The notes under the pieces are model-generated. The model saw nothing but the letters and a program-made list of their open reading frames with translations. It was not told the origin of the DNA and did no database searches. A stretch of DNA of 64,000 bases from positions 372,001 to 436,000 of the forward strand of contig NZ_RBWU01000008.1 of NCBI RefSeq assembly GCF_003634705.1. Direction: 5' to 3'. Below, in pieces: positions 50,225 to 58,520 of the stretch. Source of the DNA: Actinomadura pelletieri DSM 43383. GTDB lineage: Bacteria; Actinomycetota; Actinomycetes; Streptosporangiales; Streptosporangiaceae. Both the position numbers and the translations under genes were made by a program. Positions within the stretch are counted from its first letter, which is position 1. The number at the start of each line of letters is the position of its first letter.

Positions 50225-51363
50225 ACGTCAGGGCACGCAAGGAGCCGCGCGGGGAGACCACGGCCGCGCCCGAGCCCGTGCCGTCCGAACCGGCCGGGCT
50301 GGAGCTGCGCGGGCTGATCAAGCGGTTCGGCGGGACGGAGGCGCTGCGCGGCATCGACCTGGTCGCCGAGCGCGGCAACTTCGTCACCGTCCTCGGCCCC
50401 AGCGGTTCGGGGAAGACCACGATCCTGCGCGTCGTCGCCGGGTTCCTCTCGCCGGACGAGGGCGAGGTGCTCATCGACGGCCGGGACGTCACTCGGGTGC
50501 CTCCGGCGTCCCGCGAGATCGGCATGGTGTTCCAGAACTACGCGCTGTTCCCGCACATGACCGCCGCCGACAACATCGCCTACGGCCTGAAGATGCGCCG
50601 CTGGCCGAAGGCGGACCGGGCCCGGCGGGTCGCGGAGATGCTGGAACTGGTCGGCCTGGGCGAGCTGGGCGGACGGCTGCCGCGCGAACTGTCGGGCGGG
50701 CAGCAGCAGCGAGTGGCGGTCGCCCGCGCGCTGGCGTTCCGTCCGCATCTGCTGCTGATGGACGAGCCGCTCGGCGCCCTCGACCGCGAACTGCGCATGC
50801 GGATGGCGGTGGAACTGCGCCGGCTCCACCAGGAGGCGGCGGCGACGACCGTGTACGTCACGCACGACCGGGAGGAGGCGCTGACCCTCTCCGACTGGAT
50901 CGTCATCATGCACGACGGCCGCATCGACGCGGTCGGCACCGCCGAGGAGCTGTACACCCGGCCGCGCAACGGCTTCGTCGCGAGTTTCTTCGGCGGGCAC
51001 AACGTCGCCGAGGCGACGATGGCGGGCCTCACCGGGGACCGGGCGCGCGTCGGGTTCGCGGGGTGCGACATGGACGTCGTGTGCGGGCAGCCCCTGGACG
51101 CCACAGCCGAGCGGGTCGACCTCAGCATCCCCGAGGAGGCGTTGAGTCTGACGCCGACCGGAGCTGCACCGGCCCGTCTTGAGTTGCATGTGCTGGACGA
51201 TCTGTATCTGGGCAACTCGGTGCGCGTCACCGTCCGCACCGACGACGGTGTGACGCTGCGGGCCGTCCTGCCCCGGGACGCCCGCGACTCGATCCGGCAC
51301 GGCGGCACGGTGACCGCCTACCTCGACACGACGCAGGTGGCGGCGGTGCCCCATGAGCGGTGA
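50221..51363 (+). CDS. ABC transporter ATP-binding protein (PotA-like)
   Basis: 380 residues. ATPase domain about 20-255: Walker A GPSGSGKTT, Q-loop MVFQNYALFPHMT, signature LSGGQQQRVAVARAL, Walker B LLLMDEPLGALD and switch His in VYVTHDREEAL. C-terminal TOBE domain about 275-375 with the beta-rich LELHVLDDLYLGNSVRVTVRT, as in PotA. It drives import by the two permeases. The first 20 residues are an extra hydrophilic tail. It overlaps the acyl-CoA synthetase gene by 11 bp, so transporter and enzymes are one operon. Confidence 0.93.
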   Translation: MNVRARKEPRGETTAAPEPVPSEPAGLELRGLIKRFGGTEALRGIDLVAERGNFVTVLGPSGSGKTTILRVVAGFLSPDEGEVLIDGRDVTRVPPASREIGMVFQNYALFPHMTAADNIAYGLKMRRWPKADRARRVAEMLELVGLGELGGRLPRELSGGQQQRVAVARALAFRPHLLLMDEPLGALDRELRMRMAVELRRLHQEAAATTVYVTHDREEALTLSDWIVIMHDGRIDAVGTAEELYTRPRNGFVASFFGGHNVAEATMAGLTGDRARVGFAGCDMDVVCGQPLDATAERVDLSIPEEALSLTPTGAAPARLELHVLDDLYLGNSVRVTVRTDDGVTLRAVLPRDARDSIRHGGTVTAYLDTTQVAAVPHER

Positions 51364-53524
51364 CGACGGGGGTGGGCGACGGTCCGCGCTCCATGACCTG
51401 CTGAACCCGAAGAGCATCGCGATCGTCGGGTTGTCGCCGCGTGCCGGGTCGACCGGCCGCCGGATCCTCGACAACCTCCGGCGGTTCGACTTCGGCGGCG
51501 CGGTCTACGGGGTGCATCCCGGTGGCCGGGACGTCGACGCCGTCACGGTGTACCGGTCACTGGCCGACGTGCCTGACACCCCGACCGTGGCGCTGATCTG
51601 CACGCCGAGCGACACCGTGGCCGGGCTGGTCGAGGAGGCCGGGGAGAAGGGCTGCCGGGGCGTGGTCGTCTACGCCTCCGGGTTCGAGGAGACCGCGGAC
51701 GGCGCGGCGCGGGCCGAGCAACTGCGCGAGCTGGCCGGACGGTACGACATGAGCCTGGTCGGCCCGAACTGCCTGGGCCTGTTCAACCCCGGGCGCGGCC
51801 TGTGGCTGACCGGCGGCGACTTCGGCACGGACCCGCGTCCAGGGCCGGTCGCCGTGGTGTCGCAGTCGGGGTCGGGGTGCATCCTGCTGGCCGGGTCCGG
51901 GCGGCTCGGGCTTTCGTACGTCGTGTCCAGCGGGAACGAGACCGTGACCGGGATGGCCGACTATCTCGACCACTTCGTCGAGGACCCGGACGTCCGGGCC
52001 GTGGGCATCGTGGTGGAGGGCCTCGGCGACGCGGACGGTGTCATGGCGGCGGTCCGGAAGGGACACGAACGCGGCGTCGCGGTGGTCGCCCTGAAGGTCG
52101 GCCGGACGGAGCTGGGCGCCCGCAACGTCGCGTCCCACACCGGTGCGATCGCCGGGGACGCGCGGGCCTTCGAGGCGTTCTGCCGCCGGGCCGGGATCGT
52201 GACGGTCACCGACTTCGACGAGCTGACCGAGGCGCTGGTGGCGCTGTCGACCCTGCGCACCGTCCCGGAGGGGGATCGGGTCGCGTTCCTCGGCCTGTCC
52301 GGCGGTGAGCTGGGCGTGGTCGCCGATGTCGCCGACGGGCGGGTGAACCTGGCGCGGCTGTCGGCGGGCACCCGGGACGAGGTCGCGGGGATCCTGCCGG
52401 ACTTCGCCACGATCGCGAACCCGCTCGACGGCACCGGCCAGCTGGTCGGCGAACCCGAACGGTTCGGGCGGCTCGCGGCGGCCGTCGCCACCGACGACGG
52501 GGTCGATCTCCTCGCCGTCGTCCTGGACGCGCCGCCGTCACTGGGCGGACGGCTCGCCGCGTCCTACACCCGCCTTCTGGCGACCCTGCCCGGTGTGCGG
52601 GAGCGCAGCGGCACCCCGGTCGTCGTGCTGTCGAACTACGGCGGGGGGCTGCACCCGTTCGCCGCTTCGGCACTGGCCGGTTCGGACATTCCCGTCGTGC
52701 ACGGCACCCGCGCCGGAATGGCCGCGATCGCCGCCGTGGCCACCGTCGCCGCGCACCGCCCCGAACTCGCCGCCGAGGACGACGGCCCTGTCGTCCTCGG
52801 CGGCACCCCGGGGGAGTCCCTGCGAGCGGTGCGGCGGGCCCTGGACGCGTCACCGGCGGGCCAGGTTCCCCACGACGTGCTCGCTGACCTGGCCACGCGG
52901 TACGGGCTGCCGTTGCCGCGCCGGGCCGCGGTCGCCTCGGTGGGTGACGCCGTCGCGGCCGCCGCCTCGGTCGGCTTCCCGGTGGTGCTCAAGACCGCGT
53001 CGCCGAAGGTCGTGCACAAGAGCGACGTCGGCGGCGTCGCGGTCGGGCCGTCCACGCCGACGGAGGTGCGCGACGCCTACGAGGCCGTCACGTCGTCGGT
53101 GGCGCGGCACCTCGGCGAACCGGCGCCGCAGGTCATGGTGGAGGAGATGGTCACCGGCGGCGTGGAGGCGTTCGTCGGCTGCGTCCTCGACCCCGTGTTC
53201 GGGCCGCTGCTGGCGCTCGGGACCGGCGGGACGCTCGTCGAACTCCAACCCGACCCGGCCCTGTCGCTGCTGCCGGTGTCACCGGAGGACGTCCGCGCGC
53301 TGGTCGCCGAGACGCCGCTGGAACGCCTGTTCGCCGGATATCGCGGCGCCGACCCGGCCGACGCCGACGCGTTCGTCGACCTCGTCGTGCGCGTCGGACG
53401 GCTGGCCGCCGACCTGCGCGAGGCCGCCGTGGAGATCGACCTGAACCCGGTCGCCGTGCTGCCGCGCGGACGGGGCGTGCGCGTCCTCGACCTCCGGATC
53501 GTCCGTCCGACCCCGACTCGTTAG
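51353..53524 (+). CDS. ADP-forming acyl-CoA synthetase (fused alpha-beta)
   Basis: 723 residues in the order of acetate-CoA ligase (ADP-forming): CoA-binding domain about 10-135 (PKSIAIVGLSPRAGSTGRR), flavodoxin-like ligase domains about 140-450 with the phosphohistidine His262 in VASHTGAIAGDARAF, then an ATP-grasp domain about 485-720 (GFPVVLKTASPKVVHKSDVGGV). The reaction is acid + CoA + ATP to acyl-CoA + ADP + Pi, reversible, so it could activate the substrate or harvest ATP at the end. It is in the same operon as the importer. The substrate is unknown; the family accepts acetate, aryl acids and branched acids. Confidence 0.92.
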   Translation: MSGDDGGGRRSALHDLLNPKSIAIVGLSPRAGSTGRRILDNLRRFDFGGAVYGVHPGGRDVDAVTVYRSLADVPDTPTVALICTPSDTVAGLVEEAGEKGCRGVVVYASGFEETADGAARAEQLRELAGRYDMSLVGPNCLGLFNPGRGLWLTGGDFGTDPRPGPVAVVSQSGSGCILLAGSGRLGLSYVVSSGNETVTGMADYLDHFVEDPDVRAVGIVVEGLGDADGVMAAVRKGHERGVAVVALKVGRTELGARNVASHTGAIAGDARAFEAFCRRAGIVTVTDFDELTEALVALSTLRTVPEGDRVAFLGLSGGELGVVADVADGRVNLARLSAGTRDEVAGILPDFATIANPLDGTGQLVGEPERFGRLAAAVATDDGVDLLAVVLDAPPSLGGRLAASYTRLLATLPGVRERSGTPVVVLSNYGGGLHPFAASALAGSDIPVVHGTRAGMAAIAAVATVAAHRPELAAEDDGPVVLGGTPGESLRAVRRALDASPAGQVPHDVLADLATRYGLPLPRRAAVASVGDAVAAAASVGFPVVLKTASPKVVHKSDVGGVAVGPSTPTEVRDAYEAVTSSVARHLGEPAPQVMVEEMVTGGVEAFVGCVLDPVFGPLLALGTGGTLVELQPDPALSLLPVSPEDVRALVAETPLERLFAGYRGADPADADAFVDLVVRVGRLAADLREAAVEIDLNPVAVLPRGRGVRVLDLRIVRPTPTR

Positions 53525-53536
53525 GAACGCTCCAAC

Positions 53537-54415
53537 GTGGATTACACATCGATCCTGTACGAGGTGGACGACGCCGTCGCCACCCTCACCCTCAACCGGC
53601 CCGAGATCATGAACGCCCTGTCGGCGGACATGGAACGGGAACTGCACGACGCGCTGCGCCGCGCCGGTAAAGACGACGACGTCCGCGCGATCGTCCTCAC
53701 CGGGGCCGGACGAGCATTCTGCTCCGGGTACGACATGTCGGCCGTTGACGGGGCGAACGCGTCGAGCACGTCGAATGCGGCGTCCCGGTATCCGGCGGAC
53801 GTCATCGGCACCTGGTACGACCGCAACCAGGAGGAACTCGACCATCTCCGGGAGATTTGGAGCCTGCCCAAGCCGGTGATCGCGGCGGTCAACGGCTGGT
53901 GCATGGGCGGCGGCTTCTGGTACGGGCTGGCCTGCGACATCACCATCGCGTCCAGCGACGCCGTCTTCGCCCAGCCCGAGGTGCGGATGACGTCCAGCTC
54001 CATCTTCCTGTTCGCCGCGCTGTGCGGCTGGAAGAACGCCAACCGCTACGCGCTGACCGGCGACCACTTCGACGCCGCCGAGGCGCTGCGGATGGGCGTG
54101 GTCAACGAGGTCGTCGCGCCCGACGAGTTGCTGCCCACCGCGCGGCAGCTCGGACGGCGCATCGCGATGGTCCCGGCGGCGTCGGTGCGGCTCAACAAGG
54201 CGATCACCATGCAGGGGTTGCGGGCGGCCGGAATCGACAGCGGCCTGCTGCTCAACGGCGCGCTCAACGCGATGGCGCACTCCTCCTACGGGCCGGAACG
54301 CGAACGGCTCAACGAGGCGAAGGCCGAAGGCGGGCTCCGGGCGTTCCTCAACGCCCGCGACGAACCGTTCCGGCCCGAACCGTTCGGACCGAAGTCCGCC
54401 AAGCCGGGCGAGTAG
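53537..54415 (+). CDS. Enoyl-CoA hydratase/isomerase family protein
   Basis: 292 residues, GTG start. Crotonase fold with oxyanion segments FCSGYDMSAVD (about 67-77) and GWCMGGGFWYGLACDITIASSDAVFAQPEVRM. Glu in PEVRM matches one of the two catalytic glutamates; the other position (normally PGAGG) reads FAALCGWKNANRYALTG, so a hydratase with both glutamates is not certain. The FWYGL stretch is bulkier than in short-chain hydratases. The C-terminal extension of about 30 residues beyond the usual length ends in FGPKSAKPGE. It acts on the CoA ester made by the preceding synthetase. Confidence 0.87.
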   Translation: MDYTSILYEVDDAVATLTLNRPEIMNALSADMERELHDALRRAGKDDDVRAIVLTGAGRAFCSGYDMSAVDGANASSTSNAASRYPADVIGTWYDRNQEELDHLREIWSLPKPVIAAVNGWCMGGGFWYGLACDITIASSDAVFAQPEVRMTSSSIFLFAALCGWKNANRYALTGDHFDAAEALRMGVVNEVVAPDELLPTARQLGRRIAMVPAASVRLNKAITMQGLRAAGIDSGLLLNGALNAMAHSSYGPERERLNEAKAEGGLRAFLNARDEPFRPEPFGPKSAKPGE

Positions 54416-54442
54416 GCGGCACACGTGATCGGAGGAGAGTCG

Positions 54443-56176
54443 ATGGCGGGAACGGCAGGGGCACGGTCGCGAGAGGCACGGTCGCGAGGGGCGCGTGAGG
54501 TGAGGGCGCCGCACGGCACCGATCTGACATGTCGGGGTTGGGCGCAGGAGGCGGCGCTGCGGCTGCTGATGAACAACCTGGATCCCGATGTCGCCGAACG
54601 CCCGGACGACCTGGTCGTCTACGGCGGCAACGGCCGGGCGGCACGATCCTGGCGGGACTTCGACACGATCATCGCGACGCTGCGGCGGCTCGGCGACGAC
54701 GAGACGATGCTGGTGCAGTCGGGCCGTCCGGTCGCGGTGTTCCGCACGCACGAGTGGGCGCCCCGGGTGCTCATCTCCAACGCGATGATCGTGCCGGAGT
54801 GGGCGACGCTGGACGAGTTCCGCCGCCTGGAGGACGCCGGGCTGACGATGTTCGGCCAGATGACCGCCGGTTCGTGGGCGTACATCGGGTCGCAGGGCAT
54901 CCTGCAGAGCACCTTCGAGACGTTCGCGGCGGTCGCCGACCGGCGGTTCGGCGGAACCCTGGCCGGGACGCTGACCGTCACCGCCGGTCTCGGCGGGATG
55001 GGCGGGGCGCAACCCCTCGCGATCACCATGAACGGCGGGGTGGCCCTGTGCCTGGAGGTCGACCAGGCGAAGATCGACCGGCGGATGCGGCTCGGCTATC
55101 TCGACGTCCAGGCCGAGGACCTCGACCGCGCGCTCGCGCTGGTGCTCGCGGCCCGTACCGAGGGAAAGGCCCTGTCGGTCGGACTGCGCGGCAACGCGGC
55201 CGAGGTCCTGCCCGAGATCGTCGCCCGGGACGTGTCCGTCGACATCGCCACCGACCAGACCTCGGCGCACGATCCGCTGCTGTACGCGCTGCCCGGCATG
55301 CCGCAGGAGGACGCCGACGACCTGCGCGTCCACGACCCGAAGACCTATGTGCTGCGCGCCCGCGCGAGCATGGCCGACCACGTCAAGGCGCTGTGCGACC
55401 TGCTCGACCGTGGCGCCGAGGTGTTCGAGTACGGCAACGGGCTTCGCGTCGAGGCCGACCTCGGCGGCTTCAAACGGGCCCTGGACTACCCGGGTTTCAT
55501 CGTGGCCTACATCCGTCCGCTGTTCTGTGAGGCGAAGGGGCACTGCCGCTGGATCGCGCTGTCCGGCGACCCGGCCGACATCGCGACGATCGACGCGGCG
55601 ATGCTCGAGGAGTTCGCCGACAACCCGTCCGTCACCCGGTGGTTGAAGCTCGCCGCGCGGCATGTCCGCGTCCAGGGTCTGCCCGCGCGCACCTGCATGC
55701 TCGGCTACGGCGAGCGTGCCCGCGCTGGACGGCTCATCAACGACCTCGTCCGCGACGGGAAGGTGAGCGCGCCGGTCGCGCTCGGGCGCGAGCACCTCGA
55801 TTCCGGCTCGGTCGCCTCCCCCTACCGGGAGACCGAGGCCATGATCGACGGCAGTGACGCCATCGCCGACTGGCCGGTGCTGAACGCGCTGCTCAACGCG
55901 TCCAGCGGCGCGACATGGGTGGGCGTGCAGCACGGCGGCGGCACCGGGATCGGCCGGTCCGTCCACACCGGGATGGTGGTGGTCGCCGACGGGACGCCGC
56001 TGGCCGAACTGCGCGTGGACCGGGTGATGACCAACGACCCCGGCAGCGGCGTGGTCCGCCACGCCGACGCCGGCTACCAGCGCGCCGTCGAGTTCGCCGC
56101 CGAGCAGGGCATCTGGATGCCGAGCCTGGACGGCCTCGGTAGAGAGGAGGGGACCGCATGGACGCCGCGCCCTTGA
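54443..56176 (+). CDS. Urocanate hydratase family protein
   Basis: 577 residues, start ATG after GGAGGAG. The sequence follows urocanase over its whole length: [28 protein letters not shown] near the start, [14 protein letters not shown] (about 178-191) for NAD, and the cysteine Cys418 in [17 protein letters not shown], then [24 protein letters not shown]. In the hut pathway it hydrates urocanate to imidazolone propionate with NAD as electrophile. No hutH, hutI or hutG is in the window; instead it stands between a crotonase and a CoA-transferase, so it may work on another imidazole or thio-imidazole acrylate. The N-terminal 25 residues hold a 15-bp in-frame duplication ([10 protein letters not shown]) and are longer than in typical urocanase. 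Confidence 0.9.
   Translation: MAGTAGARSREARSRGAREVRAPHGTDLTCRGWAQEAALRLLMNNLDPDVAERPDDLVVYGGNGRAARSWRDFDTIIATLRRLGDDETMLVQSGRPVAVFRTHEWAPRVLISNAMIVPEWATLDEFRRLEDAGLTMFGQMTAGSWAYIGSQGILQSTFETFAAVADRRFGGTLAGTLTVTAGLGGMGGAQPLAITMNGGVALCLEVDQAKIDRRMRLGYLDVQAEDLDRALALVLAARTEGKALSVGLRGNAAEVLPEIVARDVSVDIATDQTSAHDPLLYALPGMPQEDADDLRVHDPKTYVLRARASMADHVKALCDLLDRGAEVFEYGNGLRVEADLGGFKRALDYPGFIVAYIRPLFCEAKGHCRWIALSGDPADIATIDAAMLEEFADNPSVTRWLKLAARHVRVQGLPARTCMLGYGERARAGRLINDLVRDGKVSAPVALGREHLDSGSVASPYRETEAMIDGSDAIADWPVLNALLNASSGATWVGVQHGGGTGIGRSVHTGMVVVADGTPLAELRVDRVMTNDPGSGVVRHADAGYQRAVEFAAEQGIWMPSLDGLGREEGTAWTPRP
54461..54490 (+). repeat. 15-bp in-frame tandem duplication in the urocanase start
   Basis: GCACGGTCGCGAGAG (54461-54475) and GCACGGTCGCGAGGG (54476-54490), 14 of 15 identical. 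It adds a second Ala-Arg-Ser-Arg block to the N-terminus. Confidence 0.85.
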
Positions 56177-57330
56177 GTGACACCGCGCCCTTGAGCGACA
56201 TCCGCGTGCTGGAGTTCGGCCACTACATCGCCGGGCCGTTCTGCAGCCAGATCCTCGCCGACCAGGGCGCCGACGTGATCAAGGTGGAGCCGCCCGAGGG
56301 CGACGCAAGCCGGAGCACCGTGCCCCTGTCGTACAACGACGTGTACTTCCACGCGCTGAACCGTAACAAGCGCAGCGTCATGCTCGACCTGAAGTCCGAG
56401 AGCGGGCAGGAGTCCCTGGTTCCGTTGCTGCGCACGGCCGATGTGCTGGTCACCAACTACGCGGTCGGCATCCCCGAGCGGCTCGGCTTCGGCTACGAGC
56501 AGGTCCGGGAGATCAATGCCGGGCTGGTGTACGTCCACGCCAGCGGTTTCGGCAACGACAGCCCGTACGCCAGGCGGCCCGCGTTCGACGGCATCATCCA
56601 GGCCATGTCGGGCCTGGTGCATCTGACCGGGGAACCGGACGGGATGCCGATGCAGGCGGGCCTGTTCGTGCCCGACCACGTCACCGGCCTCTACGCCGCG
56701 CTCGCCGTGATGTTCGGGCTCACCCGGCGGCAGTCCACCGGCGAAGGCTCGTTCACGGACCTGAGCATGCTCGACAGCATGATGTCGCTGCTCGGCCCGT
56801 GCCTGGCCGAGTCGCTCCAGCTCGGCGTCAGCCCCATGCGGGTCGGCAGCAAGGTCAGGCGCTCCTACGCCGGGACCTACACCGCCGCGGACGGCTACGT
56901 GTACCTCGCGCCGATGACCCTGCGGATGTGGACGGCCCTGGCCGGTGTGGTGGACGCGCCGCAACTGCTGCCCTACTTCACCGACGCCGACACCGACACC
57001 CGGCTTGAGCACCGCGACGAACTCGACCGCGTCATCGAGGCGTGGACCCGGGCGCATCCGGTGGCGGAGGTCGTCGCGCGGATGGGCGAGGTCGGGGTGC
57101 CGTCCAGCCCGATCTTCAGCGTGGACGCGCTGGCCGCCGACCCGCATGTCCGGCATCGCGGGATGGTCCGGTCGATCCCGATGGAGAGCGGGTCCGGCGA
57201 GGTGATCGTGCCGGGGTCGCCGCTGCCGGTGGTCGACTCGGCGTTCGCGTCGGGGCCGCCCTCGATCGGGGCGCACACCGAGGAGATCCTCGGCGTCGAT
57301 CCGAGCGACCCCGTACGCCATCCGGCCTAG
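56158..57330 (+). CDS. CaiB/BaiF family CoA-transferase (type III)
   Basis: 390 residues, start overlapping the urocanase end by 19 bp. The N-terminal Rossmann-like part has [35 protein letters not shown], the family hallmark. The catalytic Asp is Asp173 in [26 protein letters not shown] near the C-terminus is also typical. Type III enzymes move CoA between acids without ATP via an aspartyl-CoA intermediate, as in carnitine, oxalate and bile-acid metabolism. Here it may regenerate the acyl-CoA of the incoming substrate from the product CoA ester. Last gene of the rightward operon. Residues 4-15 contain a six-codon duplication ([12 protein letters not shown]). Confidence 0.92.
   Translation: MDAAPLSDTAPLSDIRVLEFGHYIAGPFCSQILADQGADVIKVEPPEGDASRSTVPLSYNDVYFHALNRNKRSVMLDLKSESGQESLVPLLRTADVLVTNYAVGIPERLGFGYEQVREINAGLVYVHASGFGNDSPYARRPAFDGIIQAMSGLVHLTGEPDGMPMQAGLFVPDHVTGLYAALAVMFGLTRRQSTGEGSFTDLSMLDSMMSLLGPCLAESLQLGVSPMRVGSKVRRSYAGTYTAADGYVYLAPMTLRMWTALAGVVDAPQLLPYFTDADTDTRLEHRDELDRVIEAWTRAHPVAEVVARMGEVGVPSSPIFSVDALAADPHVRHRGMVRSIPMESGSGEVIVPGSPLPVVDSAFASGPPSIGAHTEEILGVDPSDPVRHPA
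56166..56201 (+). repeat. 18-bp in-frame tandem duplication in the CaiB/BaiF start
   Basis: CGCGCCCTTGAGTGACAC (56166-56183) and CGCGCCCTTGAGCGACAT (56184-56201), 16 of 18 identical, six codons each. It lies within the region that overlaps the urocanase end. Confidence 0.8.
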
Positions 57331-58403
57331 CCGGTGGGGGTCTCGTCGTCGTAGAGCCTTGTCGTGATCTCGCCGCCCCGTGTCACATAGCCGTTGATGA
57401 TCCCCTTGGTGCTGTGCGGTGCGGCGAGCCGGCCCCGGGCGTCCAGCGCGATCGCTCCGCCGGTCGCGCCGAGCGCCGGGATCTTCTGGTTGACGACGGT
57501 CGCGGCGGCCTTGGTGACGGGCATACGCGCGTACTCCATGAGGGCGGAGACGTCGTAGGCGGCGACCCCGCGGATGAAGACCTCGCCGGTGCCGGTGCAG
57601 GAGATGGCGACGGTGCGGTTGTCGGCGTACGTGCCCGCGCCGATGACCGGGGAGTCGCCCACCCGGCCGACCTGCTTGTTGGTCAGACCGCCCGTCGACG
57701 TGGCCGCGGCCAGGTTGCGCGACCCGTCGACGGCGGTCGCGCCGACCGTCCCGCCGACCTCGGTTCGGCCGCCCGCGGTCGCGGCGCCGCGCCCGCCCTT
57801 GGCGGCCAGGAGTTGGTCCCAGCGGCGTTGCGTCCAGAAATGGTCCTGGGTGGTGTAGGGGACGCCATTGCGGAGCGCGAATTCGTCGGCGCCCTTTCCG
57901 GCCATGAATACGTGCGGCGACTTCTCCATTACCAGCCGGGCGAGGGAGATGGGGTTCTTGGTGTGGCGGACACCGGCCACGGCACCGGACCTGCGGTCCG
58001 CGCCGTTCATGATCGAGGCGTCGAGTTCGTGTTCGGCGTCGGTGTTGAACACCGCGCCCTTTCCGGCGTTGAAGTTCGGGTCGTCCTCCAGGACCTTCAC
58101 CGCCTCCTCGACCGCGTCGAGGGCGGGCCGACCGTCCTTGATCAGGGTGTATCCGGCGCGCAGGGCCCTGGTGAGCCCGTCCCGGTAGGACTTCTCCTGC
58201 TCGGGCGTCAGGCTGCCGCGTGGCAGCGAGCCCGCGCCGCCGTGAACCGCGAGGACGACGCCGCGGACACCCGACTCCGGCCCGGGAGCGGACACGGGTG
58301 TGGGTGCGGTCGCGGCGCCGGCGGTCAGTTGGGAGCCGGAGAGCCCGACGACCAGCAGGGCGAGACCGGTGGAGAGCAGGAAGGAACGCTTGGGAGACGG
58401 CAT
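57327..58403 (-). CDS. Secreted isoaspartyl peptidase/L-asparaginase (Ntn hydrolase)
   Basis: 358 residues from the ATG at 58403, after GAGGAGG. Signal peptide about 1-32 (basic start, Leu/Val core, AGA end). The plant-type asparaginase family is clear: VLAVHGGAGSL (50-60) at the mature N-terminus, FNAGKGAVFN (111-120) and the autocleavage site with nucleophile Thr219 in EVGGTVGATAVD. The proprotein cleaves itself before Thr219 to give alpha and beta chains. TGTGEVFIRG and KGIINGYVTRGG are also conserved. It frees aspartate from isoaspartyl peptides or asparagine. Export is unusual for the family. It overlaps the convergent CaiB/BaiF gene by 4 bp. Confidence 0.92.
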   Translation of the reverse strand: MPSPKRSFLLSTGLALLVVGLSGSQLTAGAATAPTPVSAPGPESGVRGVVLAVHGGAGSLPRGSLTPEQEKSYRDGLTRALRAGYTLIKDGRPALDAVEEAVKVLEDDPNFNAGKGAVFNTDAEHELDASIMNGADRRSGAVAGVRHTKNPISLARLVMEKSPHVFMAGKGADEFALRNGVPYTTQDHFWTQRRWDQLLAAKGGRGAATAGGRTEVGGTVGATAVDGSRNLAAATSTGGLTNKQVGRVGDSPVIGAGTYADNRTVAISCTGTGEVFIRGVAAYDVSALMEYARMPVTKAAATVVNQKIPALGATGGAIALDARGRLAAPHSTKGIINGYVTRGGEITTRLYDDETPTG

Positions 58404-58464
58404 GGAACCTCCTCGGTGATGACCTTGGTCGTCCCCCGACCCCTTTCTGCGACACCTGCAATTC

Positions 58465-58494
58465 CTGACAAAACGGACCATTTATCCCTATGTA
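58465..58494 (+). promoter_or_regulatory. Possible promoter of the gene at 58521
   Basis: -35 CTGACA (58465-58470), 18 bp, -10 TATGTA (58489-58494). The region is AT-richer than its surroundings and ends 26 bp before the start codon. Confidence 0.45.
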
Positions 58495-58520
58495 TGGCGG
58501 TTCCCCTACGATGATCGTTC

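Noticed and set aside
53279-56062. A 927-codon open frame on the minus strand opposite the enoyl-CoA hydratase and urocanase genes
   Set aside because: Its sequence is Arg/His/Val/Gln-rich without any domain, and the plus strand has two clear enzymes. It is the usual antisense open frame of high-GC coding DNA.
54443-57330. A histidine utilisation (hut) operon
   Set aside because: Only a urocanase-like gene is present. No histidase, imidazolonepropionase or formiminoglutamate hydrolase is seen in the window.
56074-58461. A 795-codon minus-strand open frame over the CaiB/BaiF and asparaginase genes
   Set aside because: The asparaginase lies in another frame of the same strand with clear motifs, and CaiB/BaiF is on the plus strand. 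This frame has no domain.
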